A DNA stretch of 64,000 nt, from contig NZ_ATNE01000001.1 in assembly GCF_000454065.1 (NCBI RefSeq), positions 436,501 through 500,500 on the forward strand, in the 5' to 3' direction. Position numbers and translations under genes: made by a program. This DNA is from Brevibacillus thermoruber 423. GTDB lineage: Bacteria; Bacillota; Bacilli; Brevibacillales; Brevibacillaceae. Below the pieces are notes generated by a model. That model saw only the letters and a program-made list of their open reading frames with translations. It did no database searches and was not told the DNA's origin. Below are positions 45,086-52,711 of the stretch, piece by piece (the first letter of the stretch is position 1; each line of letters begins with the position of its first letter).

Positions 45086-46303
45086 TCAATAACAAATGTT
45101 TCCCAAGACGACCGCCCGTTTGGCCCCGGTGACGGACGGCACGCTGCTCGGCCGGCCCATCAGCGTTTCGTGGCCCAAAATGGCAAAGGCCATCGCCTCT
45201 TTGGCGTCGTCCGGGACGCCGTACGCGTCCGTCGTCGTCAGCCGGATGCCCGCCGGCAGGCGATCCCGGAGCATCCGGAGCAGCGTCTCGTTGCGGGCGC
45301 CGCCGCCGGAGACGATCACTTCGTGCACCGGCGTGGCCGGCAGCACAAACGATTCGTACGCCGCTGCAATCGTGGCCGCCGTCAGCGCCGTCGCCGTGGC
45401 CACCAGATCGGCGGCGGAGAGGCCGCGCGCGTCTTTCTCGGCCCACAGTTTCTCGGCAAACGCCCGACCGTACGTCTCCCGCCCCGTGCTTTTCGGCGGC
45501 GCCAGCCGGTAGTACGGATCAGCCAGCAGCTCCTGCAGCAGTTCGGCGCAGACCGTCCCTTCGGCTGCCATCCGGCCGCCCTCGTCGAAGCGCTGCCGGC
45601 CGTTTGTCGCCATCTGCACGATCTCGTCGATCACCATGTTGCCCGGTCCGGTGTCAAAGGCAACCAGATCGTCGATGGAAGCACCCGCCGGCAGCACGGT
45701 CACGTTGGCAATCCCGCCGATGTTTTGCAGCAGCCGCCCCTTTTCGCCGTGCCGAAACAGGACGTAATCGGCGTACGGAACGAGCGGCGCCCCTTCGCCG
45801 TCCGCCGCCAGGTCGCGCGCCCGGAAATTGCCGACGACGGGAATCCCGGTCCGCTCCGCCAGCGTCGACAGTTCGCCGATCTGCAGGGAGGCCCGGATGT
45901 CCGTCGTGCCCGCCGGACCGGGAAATGGCGCCCGGCCGGCGACGTGCCAAACAGTCTGCCCGTGCGTGCAGATCGCATCCACTTCGCCGGGAGCGACATC
46001 GGCCCCTTCCAGCAGTTCGCTGACCGCGTGGGCGTACCACTCCGCCAGTCCGAAATGGGCCAGGGTCAGCCGGTCGATTCGGGCCGTCTGCGGACTGCAC
46101 AGCTCGGCCAGCCACTCCCGCAGCTCATCCGAGTACGGCAGGTAGTGAAATTTTCGGAGACGGACCGCGGCGATGGCCCCCGCCTGGTCCGTTTCGATCG
46201 CCACCAGCGCGGCATCCACTCCGTCGAGCGAGGTTCCCGACATCAATCCGATGACCAAATGCTCCCGTTTCTCCCGGTAGCACCGCTGCGCTTGACCGTC
46301 CAT
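45086..46303 (-). CDS. anmK: anhydro-N-acetylmuramic acid kinase
   Basis: AnmK opens the 1,6-anhydro ring of anhydro-MurNAc and phosphorylates it to MurNAc-6-phosphate with ATP. The 405-residue product has the ATP-binding GLMSGTSLDGVD near residue 19-30, THGQTVWH, NIGGIANVTVLP, FDTGPGNMVID and the C-terminal VSGGGARNETLL. The start at 46303 has AAGGAGGTGG upstream. It is the first gene of the salvage operon, with its own regulated promoter. Confidence 0.95.
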   Translation of the reverse strand: MDGQAQRCYREKREHLVIGLMSGTSLDGVDAALVAIETDQAGAIAAVRLRKFHYLPYSDELREWLAELCSPQTARIDRLTLAHFGLAEWYAHAVSELLEGADVAPGEVDAICTHGQTVWHVAGRAPFPGPAGTTDIRASLQIGELSTLAERTGIPVVGNFRARDLAADGEGAPLVPYADYVLFRHGEKGRLLQNIGGIANVTVLPAGASIDDLVAFDTGPGNMVIDEIVQMATNGRQRFDEGGRMAAEGTVCAELLQELLADPYYRLAPPKSTGRETYGRAFAEKLWAEKDARGLSAADLVATATALTAATIAAAYESFVLPATPVHEVIVSGGGARNETLLRMLRDRLPAGIRLTTTDAYGVPDDAKEAMAFAILGHETLMGRPSSVPSVTGAKRAVVLGNICY

Positions 46304-46357
46304 TGGGCCACCTCCTTGCGAGCATTTCACAAACAGAATGTTGAAAAAATACAGACT

Positions 46358-46371
46358 TTAAAGCGCTATCA
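46358..46371. promoter_or_regulatory. cre-like CcpA site at the anmK promoter
   Basis: TTAAAGCGCTATCA matches the catabolite-responsive element consensus TGWAANCGNTNWCA at 13 of 14 positions. It lies just downstream of the -10 box, where CcpA binding usually represses. Confidence 0.6.
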
Positions 46372-46373
46372 TC

Positions 46374-46420
46374 ATTATATGTAACAAAATTTCCTGAGTC
46401 AATTAATAGTAACTAAATTT
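46374..46420 (-). promoter_or_regulatory. anmK operon promoter with paired operator-like repeats
   Basis: TTGACT (46397-46402), a 17-base spacer and TATAAT (46374-46379) form the promoter on the minus strand. On that strand AAATTTaGTTACTAT begins upstream of the -35 (46405-46420) and AAATTTtGTTACAT lies within the spacer (46379-46392). This is a direct repeat flanking the -35, suggesting a repressor. Confidence 0.75.
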
Positions 46421-46430
46421 TATTTCAAGA

Positions 46431-46471
46431 AAGAAAACAAAAGCGGCAGACCTGCCAGGCAAGTCCGCCGC
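46431..46471 (-). terminator. orphan minus-strand terminator
   Basis: GCGGCgGACTTGCC pairs with GGCAGGTCtGCCGC, followed by TTTTGTTTTC on the minus strand. No minus-strand gene lies upstream of it. It may insulate the anmK promoter or end an unannotated short transcript. Confidence 0.75.
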
Positions 46472-46571
46472 AGCTAGCTGCGTTCTCTCTTTTTCGCGAT
46501 GATCCGCGCTCATTTGTAAGACAGAGACGTTTGAGAAGACGCACGTTTTTGCGATGGATGTCATTTTTATA

Positions 46572-46600
46572 TTGACAATGATAATAATAATCATTATCTT
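46572..46600 (+). promoter_or_regulatory. Fur-controlled promoter of the siderophore-binding gene
   Basis: TTGACA (46572-46577), a 17-base spacer and TATCTT (46595-46600) surround an interrupted Fur box (TGATAATAATAATCATTATC). Fur bound to iron would occlude the promoter. Confidence 0.9.
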
Positions 46601-46659
46601 TTTCGATGTGAGAAACCTCACCGTGCATCCATACATTATCAACATAGGAGGAACTTGTC

Positions 46660-47664
46660 GTGCGCTTCGGACGAAAACAAATGAAAATGGGCTTGGTTTT
46701 CCTCGCGATTATGGTTGTAAGCGTACTGCTTGCAGCTTGCGGAAGTTCCGGAAGTCATTCGGGCGATCACTCGCCGAACGCTTCTGCCGGTTCAAGCCAG
46801 CCCGGCGAACAGTCGGCATCTGATCGAGTCATCCAAGACGCCATGGGCCATCATGTAACGATTCCGGCCAATCCGCAGCGGATCATTGCCTCGTATCTGG
46901 AGGATCCGCTGGTGGCCTTGGGCGTCAAACCAGTCGCCCAATGGTCGGTGGCAGACGGCAAAACGGTTCAGGGTTACCTGCAGTCGGAACTGAAGGGAGT
47001 GCCGACGATCAGTTACAATCTTCCCCCCGAAGAAGTGGCGAGTTTTAATCCGGACCTGATTGTCATCGGCTCGCCCTCGTCCGTACAAAACGGTCTGTAC
47101 GAAGCGTATTCCAAAATTGCGCCGACCTATGTGCTGGGAGACGAAATCAACAGCGATTGGCGGAAAACGCTTCTGAAGATGGGGGAACTTCTTGACAAGA
47201 AGAACGAGGCCGAACAACTGCTGAAGCAATACGATCAAAAAGCGGAAGCATTGAAGGCGAAACTGCACCAAACCATCGGCGACCAATCCGTCGCGATTCT
47301 CTGGTTGACGCAAAAACAATTCTACGTGGTGGACAAAACGCGTTCCAGCGGCTCCGTTCTGTACGGGGACCTGGGAATCAAAGTCCCGCAGTACCTGTCC
47401 GATCTGCCCAGCAACTCGCAAGCGACATGGAGCCCGGTTTCGCTGGAAAAGCTGGCGCAGCTGGACGCCGATCACATCTTCCTGGTCAAGAGCGACACCG
47501 AGCAGACATCGGAAATCTTCAACAATCCGATCTGGAAGAACCTCCCTGCCGTCAAGAAAGGACACGTGTATGAAATGAGCTCCGACAGCAGTTGGTTGTA
47601 CAGCGGACTGCTCGCAGGCCAACAGGTGATGGAAGACGTGTCGAAAATCCTGGCAAACAAATAA
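46660..47664 (+). CDS. iron-siderophore ABC transporter binding lipoprotein
   Basis: The 334-residue precursor has a lipobox LLAAC (Cys27), a Ser/Gly-rich linker and a Peripla_BP_2 fold (DAMGHHVTIPANPQRII, FNPDLIVIGSP, LAQLDADHIFLV). The fold binds ferric siderophores or heme. The start is a GTG at 46660 behind AGGAGGAAC. It is under a Fur box. No permease or ATPase follows, so it must work with a transporter elsewhere. Confidence 0.92.
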   Translation: MRFGRKQMKMGLVFLAIMVVSVLLAACGSSGSHSGDHSPNASAGSSQPGEQSASDRVIQDAMGHHVTIPANPQRIIASYLEDPLVALGVKPVAQWSVADGKTVQGYLQSELKGVPTISYNLPPEEVASFNPDLIVIGSPSSVQNGLYEAYSKIAPTYVLGDEINSDWRKTLLKMGELLDKKNEAEQLLKQYDQKAEALKAKLHQTIGDQSVAILWLTQKQFYVVDKTRSSGSVLYGDLGIKVPQYLSDLPSNSQATWSPVSLEKLAQLDADHIFLVKSDTEQTSEIFNNPIWKNLPAVKKGHVYEMSSDSSWLYSGLLAGQQVMEDVSKILANK

Positions 47665-47672
47665 GGGCCGCA

Positions 47673-47709
47673 AAAAGCCGGACACCCGCCTTTGGGTATC
47701 CGGCTTTTC
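47673..47709 (+). terminator. terminator of the siderophore-binding gene
   Basis: AAAGCCGGAcACCC and GGGTaTCCGGCTTT form the stem followed by TC. A short T-run is present on the plus strand. Confidence 0.85.
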
Positions 47710-47729
47710 TTCGTTGGGGACACCGCCTT

Positions 47730-48420
47730 TCAGCCGCTTGATGCAAACCGTTCGGCACGGCTGATCAAGGCCGGCAGCAGCGATAGATGGCCCTCCTCCT
47801 CAAACTCCTTGAACTCCACGTGCACTCCGCGGCCTGCCAGGGTCCGCAGGCGTTCCGCCAGTTCCATCGTGTTGTCGTTTACGCGGCTTGGATGGCTGCT
47901 CTCCCATTCCCCCACCGCGAGCAGGATGCGGACGTCGATCTTTTCTTGTTTTACGCGGGCCACGAATTGCTGCTCCTCTTCGCGAATGACGCGCTTGTTC
48001 CAATGAATGGATGGGCTGCCTGCGACATACGTCCGCCCCGCCCTGTTCCGGCCATGCTGTCCCGTCGGGTTTCACGGGCAGCTCCGTTACAGGCACCGGC
48101 AGCGTAAAATCGCAATGGCGCGCGGGTGGGAACGGATCGTCCGTCGGATAACCGATGCCGACGATAACCGCCGGAACAACTCCCGTCTTCTCGGGTCGTC
48201 CTGCCTGCGCTCGAAGCGTCTCCACCATCGTGCCAAACACGGCATTGGCATCCAGCAAGTACATCACCGGATAGCCTTCGGAAGGCGGCTCTTCCGCAGG
48301 TGATGCACAACAATTCGATAGTCCCGGTTCGCAGCGCGCGACTGCATCACCCACTGGGTTGTCAGCGGGATTGTGACCTCGCGGCTGACCGGACCGTTGG
48401 CCATCGTGACGGATGGTTCA
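47730..48420 (-). pseudogene. IroE/YbbA-like alpha/beta-hydrolase, decayed
   Basis: Three frame pieces join into one esterase. The N-terminus (SREVTIPLTTQWVMQSRAANRDYRIVV region) shifts frame at GTTGTGCATCA, where one G appears lost. The middle piece (ASPAEEPPSEGYPVMYLLDAN) reads on to WPEQGG. There it jumps straight to YVAGSPSIHWNKRVIREEE, losing about 90 residues that should contain the GHSxGG nucleophile. The last frame runs to the stop at 47730. The family includes siderophore esterases, which fits the Fur-controlled neighbour. Confidence 0.85.
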
Positions 48421-48529
48421 ATGATTGTGCGAGCCACCGTGTCGAATCCCTCCCCGATTGACCGTTTCGTTTGCATGCAACCCTTCATCCTTCCAAGCAT
48501 CGCTTGGAAACCGTTCCCCGCCCCATTCG

Positions 48530-49474
48530 TCATCCATCACAACGGAACATGACGTTTTGCAAAAAATGTTCCACAAAACGGCCGGCGTCGACCTCCAGGC
48601 AGACGTCGACGTTGGGCGGGGCTGCCGGCTGCGGGCGCCTGTCGCCAATTGTCCGCCCGTCGGACAGGCCGCCCGACGTGTCTACCTGCACATGCATCGG
48701 GACGCTCGTGACAAACGTCGGGTCGATAACCGCCCCGACCGCCAGCGGATCGTGCAGCGCGCAGCCGCGCACATGGCCCGCCCGGGCGTAGGCCTCCATG
48801 TAAAAGCTGCAGATGTCGGCAAAAAAGCGGCTGACCGGCGTGTCGCGCCTTCTCCACTCCTGCAGGTGGTCGCGGGTGAGCAGCGTCTGCATCGTCACGT
48901 CCAGCCCCACCAGCGTAATCGGCAGGCCCGATTGGAAGACGTACGCGGCCGCCTCCGGGTCGGCGCAGATGTTGGCCTCCGCCACCGGCGTGCGGTTGCC
49001 CGGTACGGTAACCGCTCCGCCCATCACGACCGCCCGTTTGACCAGCGGGACGATCTCCGGCGCGGCCATGATCGCCAGTGCCAGGTTGGTCAGGCTCCCC
49101 ACCGTCACCACCGTAACCTCATGCGGGTGGGCCTTGATCGCCGAGATGAGGAAGTGGGCGGCACTCGCCTGCCGGGCCGCCGTCCTCGGGGGAGGCAGTT
49201 GGACGTTCCCCAGGCCGTTTTCGCCGTGGAACAGCTTGGCCTTTTCCTTCAGCTCCCGAAACAGCGGCTTGGCCGCCCCCTGAAAGACCGGAATGTGCGC
49301 CGCATCCAGCAGCTCCAGCAGCTGCAGCGTGTTGCGCGTCGCCTCTTCCACCGCGATATTGCCGAACGTGGTGGTCACGCCGAGCACGTCCAGTTCGGTC
49401 GCGTGCACGGCGTAGGAGATCGCCAGCGCATCGTCAATGCCGGTGTCCACGTCCAGGATCACTTTTTCTCTCAT
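48530..49474 (-). CDS. nucleoside hydrolase (inosine-uridine preferring type)
   Basis: This Ca2+-dependent hydrolase splits ribonucleosides into base and ribose. The 314-residue product has the family's N-terminal DVDTGIDDA at residues 8-16, the VTVGSLTNLALA region, EANICADPEAA, and ALHDPLAV with the catalytic Asp near residue 240. Its ATG overlaps the stop of the upstream paralog (ATGA), so the two are coupled. Confidence 0.93.
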   Translation of the reverse strand: MREKVILDVDTGIDDALAISYAVHATELDVLGVTTTFGNIAVEEATRNTLQLLELLDAAHIPVFQGAAKPLFRELKEKAKLFHGENGLGNVQLPPPRTAARQASAAHFLISAIKAHPHEVTVVTVGSLTNLALAIMAAPEIVPLVKRAVVMGGAVTVPGNRTPVAEANICADPEAAAYVFQSGLPITLVGLDVTMQTLLTRDHLQEWRRRDTPVSRFFADICSFYMEAYARAGHVRGCALHDPLAVGAVIDPTFVTSVPMHVQVDTSGGLSDGRTIGDRRPQPAAPPNVDVCLEVDAGRFVEHFLQNVMFRCDG

Positions 49475-50343
49475 CGGCTGCCCTCCTCTCCCTGAACGAT
49501 TGCCTGCAGGCTTGGATACGCCTGCGCGGCGTCCACGGCGACGCAGACGTCGACGTCCGTTCCGACGCGGGGAACGGCCCGCAGATCGGCCAGCACCGCT
49601 CCGGCGGACAGCGCACTTTGGCATTCCACCGCCAGTTTCATCCGTTCCGTCCGGGCCGCTTCCGGGCACAGTGCGACCAGCATCGCCGCCAAGGCGTCGA
49701 GGCGGGCTGCCCCGTCCGTCACGGGCCCAAGCAGCGTTGGCCAGGCTTCCGCAGCCGCAGGCAAGGACAGGGACCGGGTGGCGTCAAGCGGCACCAGCGT
49801 CAGCGGCAACCCCGCTTCCAGGACAAATCGGGCCGCTTCCGGGTCCGCGTAAACATTGGCTTCGGCCACGGGGGTCACATCGCCCGGCACGCGAATCGCC
49901 CCGCCCAGCGCAACCACGCGCTTCAGCTTGCGGCCAAGCTCCGGGTCCCGGGCCGCCGCCAGCGCCAGGTTGGTGAGCGGCCCCAGCGTCACGATCGTCA
50001 AGCCGCCCTCCGCCTGCTCCGCCGTCTGCACGATCAGTTCCGCCGCCGATGCGGCTGCGGGCATCCGGCCGGCGTCCGGCAGCGGCAGACGTTTTTCCTG
50101 ACGAGCCGTCCCCGCGGCCGTTCCCCGGCGCAGGAGCGGTTGGACGGCCCCTCTGGCAACCGGCATCTGCTTTGCCCCGGCGAGGGCCGCCACCTCCAGC
50201 GCACGTGCCGCCGCCTCCTCCTGATCCGGGCCGACGCAGGTAACGGCGCACACTTCCGCATCCGGCCACCGCAGCGCGCACCAGAGAGCGATCGCATCGT
50301 CCCGCCGCGCGCCCATGTCGACGAGAAGTTGTCGTTTCTCCAC
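49471..50343 (-). CDS. nucleoside hydrolase-like paralog with altered active-site motif
   Basis: The 290-residue protein keeps the nucleoside-hydrolase fold (VTLGPLTNLALAAARDPELG, VAEANVYADPEAARF) and is collinear with the gene at 48530. Its N-terminal metal motif reads DMGARRDDA rather than DVDxGxDDA, so one Asp and the Gly before DD are replaced. The later ALHDPL is also not recognisable. It could be an inactive partner or bind another ligand. It starts with GTG after GAGGGGAAAG and overlaps the next gene by 4 bases. Confidence 0.85.
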   Translation of the reverse strand: MEKRQLLVDMGARRDDAIALWCALRWPDAEVCAVTCVGPDQEEAAARALEVAALAGAKQMPVARGAVQPLLRRGTAAGTARQEKRLPLPDAGRMPAAASAAELIVQTAEQAEGGLTIVTLGPLTNLALAAARDPELGRKLKRVVALGGAIRVPGDVTPVAEANVYADPEAARFVLEAGLPLTLVPLDATRSLSLPAAAEAWPTLLGPVTDGAARLDALAAMLVALCPEAARTERMKLAVECQSALSAGAVLADLRAVPRVGTDVDVCVAVDAAQAYPSLQAIVQGEEGSR

Positions 50344-50388
50344 CAGGCTTTCCCCTCTTTCTCTGCTTCAGGCAGTCCGTTTGCCCCT

Positions 50389-50418
50389 ATGCTATCCCAA
50401 TTGGTCTGAATCGGTCAA
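50389..50418 (-). promoter_or_regulatory. promoter of the nucleoside-hydrolase pair
   Basis: TTGACC (50413-50418), an 18-base spacer and TAGCAT (50389-50394) lie on the minus strand, about 45 bases before the GTG start. Confidence 0.65.
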
Positions 50419-50617
50419 ATTGTCTGAGACGATGAGCCGACGGACAGCAGACCTGCGGGACGGGCTCTGCGTTCACACTCTTGCGTCCCTTCCATGCGTG
50501 GCTTACACTGATGCGTAGAAGTGATTGGCCGGCAATTCCGACAGCAGGACATTGCCCGCCGGGGACGACGCCAAGGCCTGTCCCCCAAGCGCACCGACAA
50601 AGGAGTGGCAGCCCGTC

Positions 50618-50974
50618 ATGCAAACCGTGGAAGACCAGAGCCGGGAGCTGCTGGACAGCCTGCGTGTCCATCTCGTGAAAGTGCTCAGGCGGCACAAGCG
50701 CAAACCGTACCTGCCCGTCTGGGGTGAACTGTTCTGGGCGCTCCGGGAGATCGCCAAAACCGGACAGCGGCTTGCCCAAGACATCCCCATCTACCCGATC
50801 CAGCCGCTCGGAACGCTTCTGTACCGCTATCATAACGACAAGTTCCAGGTCGACATCCCCGACCCCGGCATCACCATCTCGCTGACCGCCGAGCAGTTGA
50901 TCGACGCGCTAATCAACGGCAGCTTTGCGCCGGTCGAAACCTTTCCCGCACACAAACCGCCCTCCTTCGGCTAG
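50618..50974 (+). CDS. conserved hypothetical protein (118 aa)
   Basis: No family is recognised. The protein (MQTVEDQSRELLDSL...) has a basic helical N-terminus and a second half with short hydrophobic strands (ITISLTAEQLIDALING). AAAGGAGTGG precedes the ATG at 50618. No partner gene is nearby. Confidence 0.65.
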   Translation: MQTVEDQSRELLDSLRVHLVKVLRRHKRKPYLPVWGELFWALREIAKTGQRLAQDIPIYPIQPLGTLLYRYHNDKFQVDIPDPGITISLTAEQLIDALINGSFAPVETFPAHKPPSFG

Positions 50975-51013
50975 ACACCTGTTGTCAGCTTCAGGAGGGA
51001 ACCTTTTGGACAC

Positions 51014-51054
51014 ATAAAAAAGAGGCGGTCCCTCCTGCACAGTTTTGGACCGCC
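51014..51054 (-). terminator. terminator of the 65-residue gene
   Basis: GGCGGTCC and GGACCGCC form the stem, followed by TCTTTTTTAT on the minus strand. Confidence 0.85.
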
Positions 51055-51236
51055 GTCACGAACTCCCCAAGTTCGTACATACTAGGAATTGTACTATGCT
51101 TTTCGCTTATCGAAAAGTGTCGTCTTTTGTTTTCTTCATAATTTGTCAAATCTGCACCATGGCGGGACGCGATTTACAGGTGCGTGCTCCCGTCTGTCCC
51201 GGGGCGGTTCGTTCGGTGCCGCCGTTCATCCTCCCT

Positions 51237-51434
51237 TCATCCTTCCTGCCGCTTTCCCCCGAACAGGATGTACAGGTAGACGTACTGACTGAGACTCAGC
51301 TTGGGAAAGACGAATGCCAGGGTGGTTTTTCCCGGCAGTTGTTTGACGGCGTAGCGCAGGTTTCTGGCTTGCAGCATTTTGGCCAAGCGGGTCGCGTCGC
51401 TCCACGATACGGTAAAGGAAATATTTTGCTCCAT
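51237..51434 (-). CDS. small hypothetical protein (65 aa)
   Basis: Not recognised. The protein (MEQNISFTVSWSDATRLAKML...) has a beta-alpha pattern and ends LFGGKRQEG. GAGGTG lies 9 bases before the ATG; a terminator follows downstream, supporting a real gene. An upstream GTG at 51446 is possible. Confidence 0.55.
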   Translation of the reverse strand: MEQNISFTVSWSDATRLAKMLQARNLRYAVKQLPGKTTLAFVFPKLSLSQYVYLYILFGGKRQEG

Positions 51435-51704
51435 CCGGGTCAACACCTCAGGAGCTAGTATTCCCCAGTTCAGGAAAAGTTACGAACGGAGGAACCAGCA
51501 TAGGCTTCATCGTGAAAACCGTCGCATGGCAGAGATACCATGGACGGAGATGGCGCGATACATCCCTGCTGTGAACAGACGCCAGGAAGCCCCCACATCG
51601 GGAGCTTCGCCGTTTCTTTCGCGAAGGCTGCCCTACCCGCCATCTGCAATATAAAAAAAAGCCACCTGTATCGTACAAGCAGCTCATAAAGGGAGGGGTA
51701 ATAC

Positions 51705-51845
51705 GTGAAGCGTGTACCTTACAGACGGCAGGACGGCAAAAAGGTTGCCGATATTCGCGTTTTTGCGAGTCCGGACCTACGCAAATGGTACAATGTTCAC
51801 AGCGCAGCATGTCCACTACAATCGCAAGGAGGAAGGCATTCGTGA
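51705..51845 (+). CDS. possible leader ORF upstream of bluB (46 aa)
   Basis: A GTG-started frame has a good GGGAGGGG site 6 bases upstream. It encodes a very basic 46-residue peptide (VKRVPYRRQDGKKVADIRVF...) and ends with TGA overlapping the GTG start of bluB (GTGA). No family is known. The overlap would allow translational coupling, but an extended -10 box (TGGTACAAT, near 51786-51794) inside the frame suggests a promoter for bluB there, so the ORF may be chance. Confidence 0.35.
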   Translation: MKRVPYRRQDGKKVADIRVFASPDLRKWYNVHSAACPLQSQGGRHS

Positions 51846-52528
51846 ATCGTTTGTCGGAGGAAGAAAAACGGGGCGTGTACAAGGCCATCGTAAACCGCAG
51901 GGACATCCGCACGTTTCTGGACAAGCCCGTTCCGGACGAGAAGCTGCTCGCCATCCTGCAGGCCGGCCACCACGCTCCGTCTGTCGGCTTCATGCAGCCG
52001 TGGAATTTTGTCATCATCCGCGACCCGGCGACGAAACAGCAGTTGGCGGAGATCGTGCAAAAGGAGCGGCGGGCGCTGGCCATTCACTACGAGGGGACGG
52101 ACAGGGAACTCGCCTTTTTGGATCTGAAAATCGAAGGGATCAAGGAAGCGCCGATAACCCTCTGCGTCACCTGCGATCCCACCAGAGGCGGGGACCACGT
52201 GCTCGGGCGCAACTCCATACCGGAAACGGACATCATGTCCGTAAGCTGCGCCATCCAAAACATGTGGCTGGCCGCCTATGCGGAAGGCTTGGCCATGGGC
52301 TGGGTCAGCTTCTACAAAAAGCCGGATGTGCGCCGCATTCTCGGCATCCCGCCGCATGTGGAACCGGTTGCCCTGCTGTCCATCGGCTACACGGACCACT
52401 ACCCGGAACGGCCGCTGCTGGAAATCTTCCAATGGGAGCGCAGGCTTGACCTGGAGCGGCTCATCTTCGAAGAAAAATGGGGCCGCCTTCCGGACTCCGT
52501 GAAAGCCGGCCAGCCCGTCCGTCCGTAA
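51842..52528 (+). CDS. bluB: 5,6-dimethylbenzimidazole synthase
   Basis: BluB splits reduced FMN with oxygen to make the lower ligand of vitamin B12. The 228-residue nitroreductase-fold protein has FMN-binding RRDIRTF, HAPSVGFMQPWNFVI and the BluB-specific NSIPETDIMSVSCAIQNMWLAA. The GTG at 51842 has AAGGAGG about 8 bases upstream. No cobalamin riboswitch or other B12 gene was seen nearby. Confidence 0.93.
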   Translation: MNRLSEEEKRGVYKAIVNRRDIRTFLDKPVPDEKLLAILQAGHHAPSVGFMQPWNFVIIRDPATKQQLAEIVQKERRALAIHYEGTDRELAFLDLKIEGIKEAPITLCVTCDPTRGGDHVLGRNSIPETDIMSVSCAIQNMWLAAYAEGLAMGWVSFYKKPDVRRILGIPPHVEPVALLSIGYTDHYPERPLLEIFQWERRLDLERLIFEEKWGRLPDSVKAGQPVRP

Positions 52529-52611
52529 AAGACGCGCTGGCGGGCCAGTCATACGCAAGGAGTTTCTCCTCCAGGGAACAAGCCGTTTCAAGCACGTGAG
52601 CGGCGCACGTA

Positions 52612-52671
52612 AACAAAAAACAGGGCTGTCCCGTCAAGCGGCATTCGCCGCTGGCGGATACAGCCCTGTTA
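52612..52671 (-). terminator. terminator of hrpB
   Basis: ACAGGGCTGT and ACAGCCCTGT form a stem around an inner GCGGC-type hairpin, with TTTTTTG after it on the minus strand. It could also stop bluB from the other side. Confidence 0.85.
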
Positions 52672-52711
52672 TCGTCAGGTCCTCATTTTTGGGGTACGTG
52701 ATACGTTGGCT

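Noticed and set aside
51448..52083. 211-codon minus-strand frame opposite the bluB region
   Set aside because: It lies antisense to bluB, has no ribosome site and no recognisable domain.
51842..52528. Cobalamin riboswitch expected upstream of bluB
   Set aside because: The conserved B12-box (GCCACTG type) is not present in the 400 bases upstream.
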